DNA of 64,000 nucleotides from an uncultured Christensenella sp. (GTDB taxonomy: Bacteria; Bacillota; Clostridia; Christensenellales; Borkfalkiaceae), in assembly GCA_910578145.1 (NCBI GenBank), contig CAJTPJ010000001.1, forward strand, positions 1 through 64,000, written 5' to 3'. Positions within the stretch are counted from its first letter, which is position 1, and each line of letters begins with the position of its first letter. Shown here piece after piece: positions 8,882-17,705 of this stretch. The notes under the pieces were generated by a model that saw only the letters and a program-made list of their open reading frames with translations, ran no database searches and was not told the DNA's origin. The translations under genes were made by a program, and so were the position numbers.

Positions 8882-9811
8882 ATGTTAAAACGCAAAGACC
8901 TTTTGGGGTTAAGGGACTGTTCCGCGGAAGAAATTTACGAAATTTTGGATACCGCCGCGGAAATGAAAAAACTTTTAAAATCCGGCGACAAAAGTTCGGG
9001 TTTGTTAAAGGGAAAATCGCTCGTAACGCTGTTTTACGAAAACAGCACGCGCACCCGCTCGTCGTTCGAGCTTGCGGCTAAATATCTCGGCGCAAGCGAA
9101 GTAAACATTTCGGTTGCCACGAGCTCGGTGCAAAAGGGTGAAACGCTTATTGACACGGGCGAAACGCTGGACGCTATGCAAATAGACTACGTGGTGATTC
9201 GCCACCCTATGGCGGGCGCGCCCGCGTTGCTTGCAAAGCACGTTAAAGCAAGCGTGTTAAACGGCGGCGACGGTATGCACGAACACCCCACGCAGGCGCT
9301 GTTGGATATGTATACTATGCGCGAAAGCAAGGGTAAAATAAAGGGGCTTAAAGTTGCTGTTCTCGGCGATATCAAGCACAGTCGCGTTGCGCTTTCCAAC
9401 CTTTTCGGACTTACCAAGCTGGGCGCGGAAGTGCATATTTACGCGCCGTCTACTATGATACCCAAGGAAATAGGCGCGTTGGGCGCGTGTATTGCGAAAT
9501 CGCGCGAGGAAGCGGTGGACGGAGCGGACGTGGTTATGGGGCTGAGAATACAGCTTGAACGGCAGCACGGCGGGCTGTTTCCGTCCTTGTCCGAATACGC
9601 TAAATTTTACGGCGTAAACGGCGAGGTTCTTTCGCACGCTAAAAAGGACGCTATTGTTTTGCACCCCGGTCCCGTAAACCGCGGCGTGGAACTTACGCCG
9701 CAGATAATCGACGGCGAAAAGAGCCTTATTTTAGAGCAGGTGACCAACGGAGTTGCGGTAAGAATGGCGCTTTTGAAGTTGCTTGGCGAATGGCGCGGGG
9801 TGAATTTATGA
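8882..9811 (+). CDS. pyrB: Aspartate carbamoyltransferase catalytic subunit
   Basis: 309 residues, the usual length. It catalyses carbamoyl phosphate + aspartate to N-carbamoylaspartate, the committed step of UMP synthesis. The carbamoyl-phosphate loop FYENSTRTRSSFE is near residues 51-63, HPTQALLD is present mid-protein, and the C-terminal HPGPVNRGVE signature is intact. The ribosome binding site is GAGG. No pyrI regulatory-subunit gene follows, so feedback control is probably at transcription (leader attenuator). The last four bases overlap pyrC. Confidence 0.97.
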   Translation: MLKRKDLLGLRDCSAEEIYEILDTAAEMKKLLKSGDKSSGLLKGKSLVTLFYENSTRTRSSFELAAKYLGASEVNISVATSSVQKGETLIDTGETLDAMQIDYVVIRHPMAGAPALLAKHVKASVLNGGDGMHEHPTQALLDMYTMRESKGKIKGLKVAVLGDIKHSRVALSNLFGLTKLGAEVHIYAPSTMIPKEIGALGACIAKSREEAVDGADVVMGLRIQLERQHGGLFPSLSEYAKFYGVNGEVLSHAKKDAIVLHPGPVNRGVELTPQIIDGEKSLILEQVTNGVAVRMALLKLLGEWRGVNL

Positions 9812-11073
9812 AATTACTTATAAAAAACGGCGTTCTCGTAACGAAAAAAGGGGAGCGCAAAGCCGATTTGCTTATAGACGGCGGAAAAATAATTAAAATA
9901 GCGGATAAAATAACCGAAAAATGCGAGGTTATAAACGCTGAGGGGAAACACGTTTTTCCCGGAATAATAGATATGCACGTGCACTTGCGCGAACCGGGGT
10001 TCGAGGGCAAGGAAGATATCGAAAGCGGCAGTAAAGCCGCGGTAAAGGGCGGCGTAACTCAGGTTTGCTGTATGCCCAACACAAATCCCGTATGCGATAA
10101 CGCCGTGGTAGTTTCCTATATAAAAAACCGCGCCGCACAGGTAAATTTGTGCAAAGTAAACCCTATTGGCTCGATAACGCGCGGACAGCAGGGCGAAAGC
10201 CTTTCCGAAATAGGCAAAATGAAAGCCGCGGGCATAGTGGCAATAAGCGACGACGGCAAGTCGGTTGAGAATTCGTTAATTATGCGCCTTGCGATGGAGT
10301 ACGCAAACGACTTTAATTTAAAGTGCCTTTGCCACTGCGAAGATTCCGCGCTGGTTGACGGCGGGGTGGTAAACGAGGGCTATAATTCCACGCTTTGCGG
10401 GCTGAAAGGCAGCCCACGCGCCGCGGAGGATATTATGATTGCCCGCGATATCGCGCTTTCTGAAAGTTTAAATATTCCCGTGCATATCTGCCACGTTTCA
10501 ACTTACAGCGGCGTGGAAATTATAAAAAGCGCAAAGGCGCGCGGCGTTAAAGTTACCGCGGAAACCTGCCCGCACTATTTCGCGCTTACGGACGATATAA
10601 TTACGGGATACGACACTTCTACGAAAGTCAATCCTCCCGTACGCGAAGAAAGGGATAAAAACGCGATAATCGCGGGGCTTAAAGACGGCACTATCGACTG
10701 CATAGTCACCGACCACGCGCCGCACTCCGTAAAGGACAAACAGGTAGAGTACAATCTGGCGGCTTTCGGTATAAGCGGAATTGAAACAAGTTTTTCTTTA
10801 AGCTATACTTACCTCGTTAAAGCGGGGCATATGTCGCTTGCAGAGCTTGCGGAAAAAACGTCCGCCGCGCCCGCTCGTATATTAAACCTTGACGGCGGCG
10901 CGATAGAAGAGGGTGCCGTAGCCGATATATTTATAGCCGACCTCAACGAAAAGTACGTAATAGACAAAACCAAGTTTCTTTCCAAGGGCAAAAACACGCC
11001 TTTCGACGGGTTTGAAGTTTACGGTTTAGTCGAGTGCACTATAGTTGACGGCGAAGTAAAATACAAAGCGTAA
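9808..11073 (+). CDS. pyrC: Dihydroorotase
   Basis: 421 residues. It cyclises N-carbamoylaspartate to dihydroorotate. The zinc-binding DMHVHLREPG is at residues 55-64, with later histidines in ICHVSTYSG and the catalytic TDHAPHS motif, all of class I (about 420 residues). I place the start at the ATG that overlaps the pyrB stop (ATGA), preceded by GGGGTG, rather than six codons upstream. It is translationally coupled to pyrB. Confidence 0.96.
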   Translation: MKLLIKNGVLVTKKGERKADLLIDGGKIIKIADKITEKCEVINAEGKHVFPGIIDMHVHLREPGFEGKEDIESGSKAAVKGGVTQVCCMPNTNPVCDNAVVVSYIKNRAAQVNLCKVNPIGSITRGQQGESLSEIGKMKAAGIVAISDDGKSVENSLIMRLAMEYANDFNLKCLCHCEDSALVDGGVVNEGYNSTLCGLKGSPRAAEDIMIARDIALSESLNIPVHICHVSTYSGVEIIKSAKARGVKVTAETCPHYFALTDDIITGYDTSTKVNPPVREERDKNAIIAGLKDGTIDCIVTDHAPHSVKDKQVEYNLAAFGISGIETSFSLSYTYLVKAGHMSLAELAEKTSAAPARILNLDGGAIEEGAVADIFIADLNEKYVIDKTKFLSKGKNTPFDGFEVYGLVECTIVDGEVKYKA

Positions 11074-11088
11074 AAAGAGGTGAAGAAT

Positions 11089-12006
11089 ATGATAGATAAG
11101 TTAATAGAAAAAATAATAGAGTTGCAAAATCCCACCTGCGTAGGTTTGGACACCAGCTTCGACTATCTCCCCGACGAACTCAAAAAAGACGTTTCGTCGT
11201 TTGACGACGCCGCCGAAGCTATTGCGGAGTTCAATATGAACGTTATCGACAAAGTTTGCGATATCGTTCCGTCGGTAAAAGTGCAAATAGCGTATTACGA
11301 AACGTACGGGCACGCGGGTTTGCAGGCGTTTGAGTACACGGTAAATTACGCGCGCGGCAGGGGGCTTATTGTAATTGCCGACTGCAAGCGCAACGACATA
11401 GGCTCAACCGCGAGCTGTTATTCCAAAGCCTATCTTGGTACAACCAATGTAAACGGCAAACTTATGCGCGCCTTTTCCGCGGATATGCTAACGGTTAACG
11501 GATATCTCGGTTCGGACGGAATAAAGCCGTTCGTAGAAGATATAAAATCACACGATAAATCTATTTTCGTGCTTGTAAAAACTTCAAACCCGTCAAGCGG
11601 AGAATTGCAAAATTTAAAGCTGGAAAGCGGCAAGTTCGTTTACGAGCATATGGGCGAGCTGGTTGCGGAATGGGGTAAAGATACCGTGGGTAAGTACGGA
11701 TATTCTGAAGTCGGCGCGGTTGTGGGCGCAACCCACCCCGAGGAGGCGGCTCGGCTTAGAAAACAGCTTCCGCACACTTTCTTTTTAATCCCCGGTTACG
11801 GCGCGCAGGGCGGCAGTGCGGAGATGCTGAAAGTCTGCTTTGATAAAAACGGGCTCGGCGGCGTGGTAAACTCCTCGCGCGGGATAATCTGCGCTTATAA
11901 GGACGCGCGTTACGTCGGTATGAACTACGCGGAAGCGGCGCGCGCGGCTTGCATTGATATGCAACAGGATTTAAGTAAAACCATAGGGGTTATGAAACGC
12001 GTATGA
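11089..12006 (+). CDS. pyrF: Orotidine 5'-phosphate decarboxylase, long form
   Basis: 305 residues, the long (type 2) family rather than the 230-residue Bacillus type. It decarboxylates OMP to UMP, the last step of the pathway. The active-site signature IADCKRNDIGST is present, with GLDTSFDYLP at the N-terminus and the phosphate-binding IPGYGAQGG near the C-terminus. AGAGG lies just upstream of the ATG at 11089; an in-frame GTG three codons earlier is less well placed. It overlaps pyrK by four bases. Confidence 0.95.
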   Translation: MIDKLIEKIIELQNPTCVGLDTSFDYLPDELKKDVSSFDDAAEAIAEFNMNVIDKVCDIVPSVKVQIAYYETYGHAGLQAFEYTVNYARGRGLIVIADCKRNDIGSTASCYSKAYLGTTNVNGKLMRAFSADMLTVNGYLGSDGIKPFVEDIKSHDKSIFVLVKTSNPSSGELQNLKLESGKFVYEHMGELVAEWGKDTVGKYGYSEVGAVVGATHPEEAARLRKQLPHTFFLIPGYGAQGGSAEMLKVCFDKNGLGGVVNSSRGIICAYKDARYVGMNYAEAARAACIDMQQDLSKTIGVMKRV

Positions 12007-12758
12007 AAGATTTGCTTTCAACGGTAAAAAGCAACTGCCGTATTGCCGAAAATATATATATGATAACGCTTACTTTGCCCGAAAAACTTAACCTTGGCGG
12101 CGGGCAGTTCGTAAACCTTGCCACGGGCGATAACAGTCTTTTACTGCGCCGCCCCTTGGGCGTTTGCACGGTGGATGGCTACGACGTAAGCCTTTGCTAT
12201 CAGGTTAAAGGTAAAGGCACTAAAACCCTCGTCGGCGCAAAGGCGGGCGATAAACTCAAAGTGCTGTTGCCGCTTGGCAACGGGTTTGATTTGTCGGCGT
12301 ATAAAAAAGTGGCGGTACTCGGCGGCGGCGTGGGCATTTTCCCGCTTATCGCAACCATACGCGCAAACCCTGATAAAACTTTTTACACGTACGCGGGGTT
12401 TAGAAACAAAGGGGCGGTTTGTCTTTTAAGCGAGCTTGAAAAAAGCGAGCGGCTTACCGTAACCACCGACGACGGAAGTTTCGGGGTTAAGGGCAACGCG
12501 GTTTCTGCGTACCTTGCGGACGCGGAAAATTCGGCGGTTGACGCCATTATAGCGTGCGGCCCGCCCGTAATGCTTAAAGCGCTTAAAACCCAGCTTGGCG
12601 AACGCGGCATAAACACGCCGTGCTTTGTTTCGCTTGAAGAGAGAATGGGTTGCGGCGTTGGCGCGTGCCTCGTGTGCGTGTGCAAAACTACGGACGGCAA
12701 AAACGCGCGTGTGTGCAAAGACGGACCCGTTTTCAATATTAACGAGGTAGAGCTTTAA
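12003..12758 (+). CDS. pyrK: Dihydroorotate dehydrogenase B electron-transfer subunit
   Basis: 251 residues. It pairs with the PyrD catalytic subunit encoded immediately downstream and passes electrons from dihydroorotate to NAD. The FAD-binding RRPLGV is near residue 49, the NAD-binding GGGVGIFPL near 102, and the [2Fe-2S] ligands lie in MGCGVGACLVC with a later Cys in ARVCKDGP. The start codon overlaps the pyrF stop. Confidence 0.95.
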   Translation: MKDLLSTVKSNCRIAENIYMITLTLPEKLNLGGGQFVNLATGDNSLLLRRPLGVCTVDGYDVSLCYQVKGKGTKTLVGAKAGDKLKVLLPLGNGFDLSAYKKVAVLGGGVGIFPLIATIRANPDKTFYTYAGFRNKGAVCLLSELEKSERLTVTTDDGSFGVKGNAVSAYLADAENSAVDAIIACGPPVMLKALKTQLGERGINTPCFVSLEERMGCGVGACLVCVCKTTDGKNARVCKDGPVFNINEVEL

Positions 12759-12767
12759 GGGGAGCGT

Positions 12768-13679
12768 ATGGCTAATTTACAAGTTGAAATTTGCGGGGTT
12801 AAATTTAAAAATCCCGTTATAGCGGCAAGCGGAACTTACGGATTCGGGCGGGAATATGACCAACTTTACGATATTTCCGCAATAGGCGGAATAAGTACCA
12901 AGGGTATGACGTTAGAGCCGCGTTTGGGCAATCCCGTACCGAGAATTGCAGAGGGCACTAGCGTTATTCTAAACGCGGTCGGTTTGCAAAATCCCGGCGT
13001 TGAGCATTTTATCAAGTACGATTTGCCTTATCTTAAAGAGAAGGGAATTGTAATAATTGCCAACGTTGCCGGCAAAACGCTTGAAGATTACGGCGAAATT
13101 TGCAAAAGATTAGACGGGCTTGTGGATATGGTTGAGTTAAATATTTCGTGCCCCAACGTGCGCGCGGGGGGTATGGCTTTCGGCATTAGACCCCATAGTA
13201 TAGCCGAAGTAACGCGCGTCGCGCGCGGCGGGCTTAATAAAACTCCGCTTATCGTAAAACTTTCGCCAAACGTTGAAAGCATTTCGGTTAACGCGCAATC
13301 CGCTCAAGATGCGGGCGCGGACTGTATATCGCTTGTTAATACTTTTACGGGTATGGTAATAGATATAGAAAGCCGTAAACCCGTAATAGCCAACAATACG
13401 GGCGGTGTTTCGGGCGCGGGCATAAAGCCCATAGCCGTAAAAATGGTGTACGAGGCGGCTCACGCCGTTAAAATTCCCGTAATAGGAATGGGCGGAATTA
13501 TGACGGGTGAGGACGCTATAGAGTTTATGATGGCGGGCGCCAAAGCGGTGCAGGTGGGCACGGCAAACTTTGCAAACGCCTACGCAATGCCCGAAATTAT
13601 AGCGGGTATGGACGCGTGGTTAAACGCTCACGGCATAGCCGACGTAAACTCTATCGTGGATACTGTCAAACTAAATTAA
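12768..13679 (+). CDS. pyrD: Dihydroorotate dehydrogenase B catalytic subunit
   Basis: 303 residues, class 1B size. An FMN-dependent TIM barrel that oxidises dihydroorotate to orotate using the PyrK partner. The catalytic cysteine is in the strongly conserved NISCPN motif, and the FMN phosphate site lies in the C-terminal GMGGIMTGEDA. The ribosome binding site is GGGGAG, nine bases after pyrK. Confidence 0.97.
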   Translation: MANLQVEICGVKFKNPVIAASGTYGFGREYDQLYDISAIGGISTKGMTLEPRLGNPVPRIAEGTSVILNAVGLQNPGVEHFIKYDLPYLKEKGIVIIANVAGKTLEDYGEICKRLDGLVDMVELNISCPNVRAGGMAFGIRPHSIAEVTRVARGGLNKTPLIVKLSPNVESISVNAQSAQDAGADCISLVNTFTGMVIDIESRKPVIANNTGGVSGAGIKPIAVKMVYEAAHAVKIPVIGMGGIMTGEDAIEFMMAGAKAVQVGTANFANAYAMPEIIAGMDAWLNAHGIADVNSIVDTVKLN

Positions 13680-13732
13680 CCGCGTTAATTAAGGCATATA
13701 TGCGGGGCAATTAAATAAAACGGAGTAAAAAA

Positions 13733-14389
13733 ATGACCTACAAACAACAATTTATTAAGTTTATGGTAGAAAACGGAGTTTTGAAATTTGGCGAGTTTAC
13801 TTTAAAAAGCGGTAGAAAAGCGCCTTATTTTATAAATACGGGCAATTATAAATCGGGCGCGCAACTTGCCAAATTGGGCGAGTATTACGCCCAATGTATA
13901 GCCGAAAACGGTATTAAAGCGCAAACGCTTGTAGGACCCGCCTACAAAGGTATTCCCCTTGCGGTAACCACGGCGGTTTCGCTTTACCGTTGCCACGGTG
14001 TGGACCTTGATTATTGCTTTGACAGAAAGGAAGTTAAAGACCACGGTGAGGGCGGTCTGTTCGTAGGAAAACAGCTTGCCGACGGCGAAAAGGTCATTAT
14101 TATCGAGGACGTTATGACGTCGGGCAAAGCCCTGCGCGAGCTGTTACCCAAACTTAAAGCAGCTGCAAACGTTGAAATTGCGGGTATGGTAATTTCCGTA
14201 GACAGAATGGAAAAAGGGCTTGAAAGTCGGCTTTCGGCAGTTCAGGAAGTTTATAAGGAATTCGGCGTTAAAGTGTACTCGATTGTTACTATGGCGGACA
14301 TTATCGAAGCGATAGAACAGGGTATTATAGAGGGCAAGGAATATCTTGAAAAAATGAAAGAATACCGTAAAACTTACGGCGTCGGCTAA
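13733..14389 (+). CDS. pyrE: Orotate phosphoribosyltransferase
   Basis: 218 residues. It converts orotate and PRPP to OMP. The PRPP-binding signature VIIIEDVMTSGKAL is intact and KSGRKAPYF is near the N-terminus. It is the last gene of the pyr operon and is followed by an 11-bp-stem terminator. The length and the EYRKTYGV ending match the longer Clostridia-type enzyme. Confidence 0.96.
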   Translation: MTYKQQFIKFMVENGVLKFGEFTLKSGRKAPYFINTGNYKSGAQLAKLGEYYAQCIAENGIKAQTLVGPAYKGIPLAVTTAVSLYRCHGVDLDYCFDRKEVKDHGEGGLFVGKQLADGEKVIIIEDVMTSGKALRELLPKLKAAANVEIAGMVISVDRMEKGLESRLSAVQEVYKEFGVKVYSIVTMADIIEAIEQGIIEGKEYLEKMKEYRKTYGVG

Positions 14390-14404
14390 ATATTTATATT
14401 GAAG

Positions 14405-14433
14405 AACCCCCTACCGTGTGGTAGGGGGTTTAA
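14405..14433 (+). terminator. Terminator of the pyr operon
   Basis: Perfect 11-bp stem AACCCCCTACC/GGTAGGGGGTT with loop GTGT, 15 bases after pyrE. Confidence 0.92.
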
Positions 14434-14452
14434 GCCGTTTTAAATTCTTTTT

Positions 14453-15151
14453 TTAAAATTTTTTAAACGTATAGTTTTGCTGTTTGTAGTAGCGGATTAT
14501 ATCTTTAAGCGCTTTTGCGGTGGCGGATTTTGTGGTTGAATCGTGCGCAAGCAAAACTATTTTTTTCTTGTTTGACGGGGTGTTTACGGCGGCTTTAAAC
14601 AGCTGGTCGGGCGACGGCGAAATTAATTCCGCGTCGCAGGTGGAAGCGTTCCAATCCACGTATTGCATACCTCGCGCAGTTACCGCGCTAATAAGCGATT
14701 GGCTTAGTTTGTGGCTTCCGCCGGGGAAGCGGTACACGTTAGAGGGCTTGCCGCAAACTTCCGTTATAATTTCGTTACACTTATCAATATCTTTTAAAAG
14801 CGCCTCGGGCGAAGCATAAATTTCCTTGTACTTGTGTGAATAAGAGTGTACCGCTACGGTGTGCCCTTCGTTGATTTCCCGCTTTATAATATTTTTACGG
14901 TTTTCCGCGCTTTTCCCTACTATAAAGAAAGTCGCCTTTACGTTTTCTTCTTTAAGAACGTCGAGAATAAGCGGCGTAACCTTGTCGCTTGGACCGTCGT
15001 CAAAAGTAAGATAAATTACTTTTTCGTCGTACTTTGCATCGGCAAAGGAAACCCCGTTTTTACCTATCGCGGGAGCGCAACAAAAAACTATCAAAATCGC
15101 ACACATCAAAAGTGCGGCGCAGATTGCGGTAAAATTTCTGTTCATACCCAT
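14453..15151 (-). CDS. Polysaccharide deacetylase (NodB family, CE4)
   Basis: 232 residues with an N-terminal signal/anchor helix (about residues 8-28), so it acts outside the membrane. The five CE4 motifs are visible: TFDDGPS (49-55), the metal-binding HSYSH (102-106), RFPGGS (141-146), DWN, and LLAHD near 200. Such enzymes remove N-acetyl groups from peptidoglycan or other cell-wall glycans; the PdaA type works in the spore cortex. The exact substrate cannot be read from the sequence. It shares the minus strand with the hypothetical gene upstream. Confidence 0.9.
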   Translation of the reverse strand: MGMNRNFTAICAALLMCAILIVFCCAPAIGKNGVSFADAKYDEKVIYLTFDDGPSDKVTPLILDVLKEENVKATFFIVGKSAENRKNIIKREINEGHTVAVHSYSHKYKEIYASPEALLKDIDKCNEIITEVCGKPSNVYRFPGGSHKLSQSLISAVTARGMQYVDWNASTCDAELISPSPDQLFKAAVNTPSNKKKIVLLAHDSTTKSATAKALKDIIRYYKQQNYTFKKF

Positions 15152-15172
15152 AATTTGCGCCGTTTTTCCAAT

Positions 15173-15853
15173 TTAATACAATTCCGCGTTTATTATCGAG
15201 TCGGCTATCACAATTTGCAACTTGCGCATATCTTTCGAGTAAATATAACTTCCTTCCAAATTTTTGCATTCCGTCAAAAGCCTGCGTATTGCCGTTGAAA
15301 AACAATTTTCAGAGTTGGCGTTTAAAAGCCCTTTTAATCCGCTTTCCAAACTTGCAAGCACGCTTTTCGCCTTGCTTTGGCTGTAAGTGCCAGTGTCAAG
15401 CGCGTTGGCGCACTCGTAAGCAAGGGTGGAAAGAGAATTTAAAGTGTTTAAATTACCCGTGTAAAGTTGCGCGTTTTTTCGCGCGGCGGTAGATTTTAAA
15501 GCGTATTCGTCAGTTTCTATTTTAAGAACTTCGCATTCCAAATCGCGCCGTTTTAAACTTTCGCAAACGGATTTTGCATCCCTTTCCGTATAGTAGCAGG
15601 AAACCGTAACGAAAAACGCGCCATCGTATTCTAAAACGTAACCCGCGCCGCCGTAATTTGAAACCGCGTTTGATATCGAACCTGCGGATATTGCGTTGTC
15701 CTCAACGGCGTAACAAACGAAATAGAAAGTGGTTTTAAAGTTTATTTTACTGCCCGAACACGAAACGACCGTAAGTATCACCGCAACGGTAACGGTTATT
15801 GCAATTACAACCGAAATAAAAAAGGCAGAAATTTTTTGACCGCGCAATTCCAT
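15173..15853 (-). CDS. Membrane-anchored hypothetical protein, SPOR-like region
   Basis: About 226 residues from the ATG at 15853. One N-terminal transmembrane helix (residues 9-31) is followed by an extracytoplasmic region. There the pattern FYFVCYAV...AGYVLEYDGAFFVTVSCYYTERDAKSVCESLKRR resembles a degenerate SPOR domain, a peptidoglycan-binding fold. The C-terminal 100 residues are helical. It precedes the polysaccharide deacetylase on the same strand, so a cell-wall role is plausible. No ribosome binding site is obvious, and the family is not firmly identified. Confidence 0.65.
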   Translation of the reverse strand: MELRGQKISAFFISVVIAITVTVAVILTVVSCSGSKINFKTTFYFVCYAVEDNAISAGSISNAVSNYGGAGYVLEYDGAFFVTVSCYYTERDAKSVCESLKRRDLECEVLKIETDEYALKSTAARKNAQLYTGNLNTLNSLSTLAYECANALDTGTYSQSKAKSVLASLESGLKGLLNANSENCFSTAIRRLLTECKNLEGSYIYSKDMRKLQIVIADSIINAELY

Positions 15854-15903
15854 ACAATATAATATTTTGCGCGGCGGTACAATATGAAAATTAGCCAAAA
15901 CAA

Positions 15904-15931
15904 AAAGCCCTTTGAGCAAACTCAAAGGGCT
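15904..15931 (-). terminator. Terminator downstream of tRNA-Thr
   Basis: Stem AGCCCTTTGAG/CTCAAAGGGCT with a minus-strand T run after it, four bases past the CCA end of the tRNA. Confidence 0.88.
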
Positions 15932-15934
15932 AAA

Positions 15935-16010
15935 TGGAGCTACTGGCCGGATTCGAACCGGCGACCTGCTGATTACGAATCAGCTGCTCTACCAGCTGAG
16001 CCACAGTAGC
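15935..16010 (-). tRNA. tRNA-Thr (anticodon CGU)
   Basis: 76 bases including an encoded CCA. Acceptor stem GCTACTG/CAGTAGC, discriminator T, the T-arm GGTTCGAATCC, and an anticodon loop TTCGTAA closed by GCTGA/TCAGC. The anticodon CGT reads ACG. Confidence 0.95.
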
Positions 16011-16179
16011 AATTTAATCGACTATATAATTATAACAAAAAAAATAATTTTTGCAAGCGTTTTTAATATTTAATTGAAAATATAGTTTACAAAAATTTAA
16101 CGGCTTAATAATTGAATTTAAATTGCCCGCCAAGCGGCAAGTAACCGCGTGGCGGGTAATGGTTCATCATAAACGCCGC

Positions 16180-16983
16180 TTAATTAATACGTTTAAAAAT
16201 TTTTGCTCGCGTTAAAAGCGGGTATTTGGAATTAAGTTTTTGTAAAAGTATAGTCCGCGAGCTTGGGTCGCTGAAACTATATAAAATCGTGTTTAAAAAA
16301 TTTTTGATTAGCGTATTTCTGTTAGTGTCTAAATCGCATTTCAAAATACCGTCTTTATCAAAAAAATAATCGAACTTATCGCTTTTTTCTAATCGTTCCG
16401 CAATTTCCGTATCCGTTAAATTTGTTTTCAGATATTGCATAATGTTATCGCCAGCGTGTATTTTCTTTTGCAAAATATCGTTATAAACCTTTTTTGCGCT
16501 GTGATAAAAAGAATTATGGTTTAACGAATTAAAATCAAATAAATCCCTTGCGGAAACGTGGCGTGCAAACTCTTTAATGCTTGCAACGGATAACAATTCG
16601 TTAAGCATTAAATCAATAAAATCTCTTTCTTCCGTGGTGTAATCAGTGTCTATTATATATTTTTCAACGCGGTTTTCAAAACTGTTTTTGTTGAATTGCG
16701 AGGGTATAACTAATTTTAAAATTAATCGTTTGCAAGTTCCTTTCGATTTTTCAGATAATAATTGATTGTCAACAATTATATTAACGGTTTTTCTCCCAAC
16801 TCTGTAAAAGCTATTTCCTAAATATTTTCTTAGCTTATAATAATTAAAAATCGTATCTTCGTTTAATTGTTTGATGGAAATTTTTCTCGTTTTCGGCAAT
16901 ATATCGGCTACGTATTTTTCTAATACTATTTCGGTTAATACAGAGGCGGCGACTAATGCTTGTGAACATTTTTTACAATTCAT
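16180..16983 (-). CDS. Orphan protein divergent from an XRE regulator
   Basis: 267 residues, Lys/Asn/Ile-rich and visibly more AT-rich than neighbouring genes. It starts MNCKKC; there is no signal peptide or membrane helix and the rest is mostly helical. An AAGGAG site precedes the start. I recognise no domain. It lies between tRNA-Thr and tRNA-Pro, divergent from a small helix-turn-helix gene with a palindrome between them. That is a layout seen for island, phage-remnant or defence cargo, so recent acquisition is inferred. Confidence 0.65.
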   Translation of the reverse strand: MNCKKCSQALVAASVLTEIVLEKYVADILPKTRKISIKQLNEDTIFNYYKLRKYLGNSFYRVGRKTVNIIVDNQLLSEKSKGTCKRLILKLVIPSQFNKNSFENRVEKYIIDTDYTTEERDFIDLMLNELLSVASIKEFARHVSARDLFDFNSLNHNSFYHSAKKVYNDILQKKIHAGDNIMQYLKTNLTDTEIAERLEKSDKFDYFFDKDGILKCDLDTNRNTLIKNFLNTILYSFSDPSSRTILLQKLNSKYPLLTRAKIFKRIN

Positions 16984-17016
16984 AAATTACTCCTTAATTG
17001 CCTATAAAACAATTAT

Positions 17017-17033
17017 ATTGCTTTAAAAGCAAT
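17017..17033. promoter_or_regulatory. Candidate operator in the divergent intergenic region
   Basis: Odd-centred palindrome ATTGCTTT-A-AAAGCAAT between the XRE gene and the divergent orphan gene, the expected place for autoregulation by the XRE protein. Confidence 0.5.
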
Positions 17034-17066
17034 TAGTCAAGATGATTGTTGACATAAAATATTAAT

Positions 17067-17273
17067 ATGGAATATAATGATTTTGGGGCTAATTTAGCGA
17101 GAAAACGGACGGAAGCAAAATTGTCGGCTTATGAATTAAGTTTAAGAATAGGCAAAAACACAACCTATATTCATAAAGTTGAAAGCGGCAAAATAAATAT
17201 TGGTTTAAAAGCAATATTAAAAATTTGCGAAGTGTTAAATATAGACCCTGCCGAACTGTTTAAATCTAAATAA
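17067..17273 (+). CDS. XRE-family helix-turn-helix regulator
   Basis: 68 residues, essentially a single Cro/C1-type helix-turn-helix domain (GANLARKRTEAKLSAYELSLRIG, then TTYIHKVESGKINIGL). The predicted role is to bind DNA and control itself and the divergent orphan gene. No good ribosome binding site is visible before the ATG, and a TTGACA lies at 17049-17054. A terminator follows. Confidence 0.85.
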   Translation: MEYNDFGANLARKRTEAKLSAYELSLRIGKNTTYIHKVESGKINIGLKAILKICEVLNIDPAELFKSK

Positions 17274-17280
17274 AAGTTAA

Positions 17281-17308
17281 AACCGACGGTGTGACCGACG
17301 GTTTTTTA
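17281..17308 (+). terminator. Terminator of the XRE gene
   Basis: Ten-base stem with one mismatch (17281-17290 with 17294-17303) followed by T6. Confidence 0.8.
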
Positions 17309-17352
17309 GTTGATAAAAGTTATTATATTGCAAAAAATTATTTTAATAACAG

Positions 17353-17380
17353 AAAAAGCACGGGGCTTGCCCGTGCTTTT
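17353..17380. terminator. Intrinsic terminator or stem-loop
   Basis: AAAGCACGGG/CCCGTGCTTT around loop GCTTG, followed by T and preceded by A-rich sequence, so it could act in both directions. Confidence 0.7.
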
Positions 17381-17469
17381 AACGAAATTAGCGACTTTTT
17401 GCTTATTTTAAATTGGGGGGCATTTGGGGGCAATCTTCCTAAATCCCTTAAAAATGAATAAAAAATAGC

Positions 17470-17497
17470 AAAAAACGGGCAAAAACGCCCGTTTTTT
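17470..17497 (-). terminator. Terminator downstream of tRNA-Pro
   Basis: AAAAAACGGGC/GCCCGTTTTTT hairpin directly adjoining the CCA end of the minus-strand tRNA-Pro. Confidence 0.85.
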
Positions 17498-17573
17498 TGG
17501 TTGAGGCGACGGGATTTGAACCCACGACCTTATGGTCCCGAACCATACGCGCTACCAACTGCGCTACGCCTCA
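17498..17573 (-). tRNA. tRNA-Pro (anticodon CGG)
   Basis: 76 bases with encoded CCA. Acceptor TGAGGCG/CGCCTCA, discriminator A, T-arm GGTTCAAATCC, anticodon stem TATGG/CCATA and loop TTCGGGA. The anticodon CGG reads CCG. Confidence 0.94.
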
Positions 17574-17651
17574 ATGTATTTAACATTATATTATTTTATT
17601 TATTTTCCGTCAACAAATTTGTGCGGGGTAGCATAATAAATTTTTAAACGA

Positions 17652-17680
17652 TTGACTTGCCGCGCCGATTATAATATAAT
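17652..17680 (+). promoter_or_regulatory. Promoter of thyA-folA
   Basis: TTGACT and TATAAT with a 17-base spacer, 26 bases upstream of the thyA start codon. Confidence 0.75.
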
Positions 17681-17705
17681 AATTAAAAACCAACGGAGTG
17701 CACGA

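Noticed and set aside
8785..9081. 98-residue open frame overlapping pyrB
   Set aside because: Out of frame with the strongly conserved pyrB, starts inside the leader and has no family features.
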